A DNA stretch of 32,414 bases from CAZUXE01 sp964624585 (GTDB taxonomy: Bacteria > Hydrothermota > Tepidihabitantia > B3-TA06), in contig CAZUXE010000016.1 of NCBI GenBank assembly GCA_964624585.1, positions 1 to 32,414 of the forward strand. Reading direction: 5' to 3'. The translations under genes were made by a program, and so were the position numbers. Shown here one piece after another: positions 30,494-32,414 of the stretch. The number at the start of each line of letters is the position of its first letter. The first letter of the stretch is position 1. Below the pieces are notes generated by a model, which saw nothing but the letters and a program-made list of their open reading frames with translations, made no database searches and was not told the origin of the DNA.

Positions 30494-31302
30494 ACAAAAG
30501 GGTCCTCCAGGTGCTTTATCTTTTCCCAAGTCATAACCGGCCCATCTTTACAACAAAAATATTCGCCAATACGACAATGTCCACATTTACCAAAACCACA
30601 AGACATATTTTTTTCCATAGAAAGATATATATCCTTATCGGCAAACCCTAATTCCAGTAGTTTTTGAGTTCCGAATTTCATCATAATTGGCGGCCCGCAT
30701 ACCACTGCTAGGCCGTCTTTGGGATTAAAAGGAAGATTATCCAATAAAACAGTAACCACTCCAACTTGTTCTTTCCAGGTTTTATTACCTACATCTACGC
30801 TTTGACGTACATCCACTTTTTTTATTTTTCGCCAATCCTTGAAAAGACGATCGTAGACAATATCCTTAGGGGTTCTGGCTCCATAATAAAGATGGATTTT
30901 CTTATACGCACTGGAATTATGGAGTAAGGCCAGAAAAAGCGAACGTAGAGGAGCCAGACCAACACCACCGCCGAGAATTAAAACGTGACGTTTTTCATAT
31001 TCCTCTATAGCATAAGGAACACCATATGGACCTCTTATAGCTAGAGTATCGCCAGGACGTGCGTCAAATAACTTTGTTGTAACTCGTCCCACTTTCATTA
31101 TAGTAACCTCTATTTGTTTTTCTTCATAAGGAGAAGATGAAGGTGTAAAAGGGGCTTCGCCAACCCCTGGGACGGTAAGTTCAATAAACTGACCGGCTCT
31201 AAAGCTTAGTGCAGGTTTTGGTTCGAGAACAAATGTTCGAATATTTGGGGTTTCGACAATAACTTCTTTAACCATTGCTGGTCGTGGTTCATATGGATTC
31301 AT
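30490..31302 (-). CDS. FAD/NAD(P)-binding oxidoreductase subunit (sulfhydrogenase gamma/HydG-like)
   Basis: The 270-residue protein has a ferredoxin-NADP reductase fold: a FAD-binding barrel (about residues 1-105, with AGQFIELTVPG) and GDTLAIRGPYG. The NAD(P) site GGGVGLAPLRSLF lies at about 114-126, and CGPPIMMK follows later. The C-terminal CGFGKCGHC...C motif binds [2Fe-2S]. It is the gamma subunit type of soluble hydrogenases and of dihydroorotate dehydrogenase PyrK/sulfite reductase B. It should exchange electrons between NAD(P)H and the Fe-S chain of the complex. ATG 31302 overlaps the previous stop as ATGA with GAGG 5 bases upstream. Confidence 0.92.
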   Translation of the reverse strand: MNPYEPRPAMVKEVIVETPNIRTFVLEPKPALSFRAGQFIELTVPGVGEAPFTPSSSPYEEKQIEVTIMKVGRVTTKLFDARPGDTLAIRGPYGVPYAIEEYEKRHVLILGGGVGLAPLRSLFLALLHNSSAYKKIHLYYGARTPKDIVYDRLFKDWRKIKKVDVRQSVDVGNKTWKEQVGVVTVLLDNLPFNPKDGLAVVCGPPIMMKFGTQKLLELGFADKDIYLSMEKNMSCGFGKCGHCRIGEYFCCKDGPVMTWEKIKHLEDPFV

Positions 31303-32327
31303 AACGACCTCAATATATTGCGTATATCTATTTTTGCAGTACAAGCAACAATGCAACGCCCGCAACCAGTGCAAGCCATAACCTTAAAATTACGAGGAAA
31401 ACTCATGAACTTGCATTCAAATCGATTGCGTAATCTATGTGAGAAATGAGCCATTGGATTTGCACCGCCACCTACACGGCCATAGGCCGCATGATAGCAG
31501 TAATCAAGAACCTTAACGCGCTCAAAACCTTTACCAGATGGGATATCATATAGAAGAAAACAATAACAAGTTGGACAAATTCTTTGACAGGCCTGACAAT
31601 CAACGCAATTGTTCATTGTTTCAGCCCAAAACTTTGTATCCAGCTGTTCCTCTATTTTTTCAGGGAGATCAAAAGGAAATTCTTCGGGATTAGTTTCCAT
31701 AAGCTTTTGCTCAGCTTCTTCCCGAATTTTGTCTCGCCTTTTAAGCTCCTTTTCCGGCAATTCTTTAAGTATATCGCCCAGCTTGCCAACGATTTCTTCT
31801 CCTTTTGGAGAAAGAACCTCAAGAATTAATGCATGGTCAGTAAAGGAAAGATTTAAGTCTCCGCCCCAAGCGGAGTAAGGTTTTCCGCCAATAGCATTGC
31901 AAAAACAAGTTTTTGCAGGATCGGGGCAATCTACGGTAATAAGAAGAAATTTCTCACGACGCTCCTTATAAAAAGGATCTTCGAAAGTGCCTTTAAGATA
32001 TACATTATCTTGGATCTCGATAAGGGTACGAATATCGCAATCCTTTGGTCCAATAATAACTTTTGGTTTTATATCTTTGGAAAAAAGCTGTGGAAAGCTT
32101 GCCACGCGTTCACGAGACGCAAGAAAGAATTCCTTCAAAGGTTCAACAGGACGAACCATTCTTAAAGCTAAAATCAGTTCTTCCGGTTCAACCTTTTCAT
32201 CGTTCTTCCACAATTTATAGGTAGCCGAACGACCGTAAACCCTCGGGGTATAAGTCTCACCAATATCTGACGCAAGCCGATTGTAAAAAACAGGGAGGGA
32301 ATTAGAAGTTAATAAATAGGCCCTCAT
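31299..32327 (-). CDS. 4Fe-4S subunit (sulfhydrogenase beta/HydB-like)
   Basis: The 342-residue protein belongs with the beta subunits of soluble hydrogenases and anaerobic sulfite reductase subunit A. The N-terminal domain (about 1-200) has KPKVIIGPKDCDIRTL and a TCFCNAIGG motif. The C-terminal domain holds two ferredoxin motifs, CVDCQACQRICP (about residues 239-250) and CTGCGRCIVACT (about 321-332). It receives electrons from the flavin subunit. This is the first gene of the operon. ATG 32327 has no ribosome site and lies 8 bases after the -10 box, so it is probably translated from a leaderless message. Confidence 0.9.
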   Translation of the reverse strand: MRAYLLTSNSLPVFYNRLASDIGETYTPRVYGRSATYKLWKNDEKVEPEELILALRMVRPVEPLKEFFLASRERVASFPQLFSKDIKPKVIIGPKDCDIRTLIEIQDNVYLKGTFEDPFYKERREKFLLITVDCPDPAKTCFCNAIGGKPYSAWGGDLNLSFTDHALILEVLSPKGEEIVGKLGDILKELPEKELKRRDKIREEAEQKLMETNPEEFPFDLPEKIEEQLDTKFWAETMNNCVDCQACQRICPTCYCFLLYDIPSGKGFERVKVLDYCYHAAYGRVGGGANPMAHFSHRLRNRFECKFMSFPRNFKVMACTGCGRCIVACTAKIDIRNILRSL

Positions 32328-32335
32328 AACAAGGG

Positions 32336-32363
32336 AATATACCCAAATTTAATAGTTTGTCAA
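32336..32363 (-). promoter_or_regulatory. Promoter of the 18-gene hydrogenase-Mrp operon
   Basis: TTGACA (32358-32363) and TATATT (32336-32341) on the minus strand are separated by 16 bases. Eight bases then lead to ATG 32327. It is the only strong promoter I see for the operon; genes downstream are separated by at most a few bases. Confidence 0.7.
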
Positions 32364-32414
32364 GCCCCCTACAAACAATAACTTAGTAGCACTTAAATAA
32401 AAAAGGTGGCACGC

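Overview
The window is AT-rich bacterial chromosome with no rRNA, tRNA, CRISPR array or insertion sequence that I could recognise. The cell is probably diderm and anaerobic. There is an OmpA-family protein, an LpxH-like lipid A enzyme, a PorV-like barrel fused to TPRs, and a beta-propeller ending in a type IX secretion (Por) sorting domain. Together with a membrane-bound [NiFe] hydrogenase of group 4 type, these point to an uncultured lineage near the FCB superphylum or candidate phylum WOR-3/Stahlbacteria. That placement is inference from gene content only.

Left half (1-17.2 kb) is a mosaic of short transcription units. In order: the start of a cut-off secreted protein; a T9SS-tagged PQQ-type beta-propeller; BioY; a TPR-TlpA thioredoxin protein; a cysteine-rich ferredoxin; a glyoxalase-like protein; an adenosine-specific kinase; a geranylgeranyl-reductase-family flavoprotein translationally coupled to an LpxH-like phosphoesterase; an AsnC-type double regulator behind a slipin; an OmpA/PEGA-like envelope protein with a helix-hairpin-helix protein; a small 2TM protein with a NatAB-type ABC exporter; and the PorV-TPR protein. 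Promoters are easy to read: TTGACA-like and TATAAT-like boxes are usually separated by 16 bp. Four transcription units appear leaderless or nearly so.

Right half (17.4-32.3 kb, all minus strand) is one tightly packed unit of 18 genes that starts from a single visible promoter at the right edge and ends at a hairpin near 17.3 kb. It encodes a NAD(P)H/flavin module (sulfhydrogenase beta- and gamma-like subunits), a molybdopterin-oxidoreductase-like Fe-S subunit that has lost the formate dehydrogenase Cys/Sec, a four-cluster ferredoxin, and NuoH/B/C/D-like hydrogenase core subunits with all Ni ligands. Then come two extra antiporter-like subunits, a nearly complete Mrp Na+/H+ antiporter (MrpA C-terminal part, B, C, D, E, F, G), and a HycF/NuoI-like ferredoxin.

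The most interesting reading is that the right-hand operon builds a single ion-translocating NAD(P)H:H+ (hydrogenase) complex. It would combine the diaphorase module of soluble hydrogenases with an Mbh/Mrp-type respiratory hydrogenase and three antiporter-like subunits. Electron direction and the coupling ion cannot be decided from sequence.
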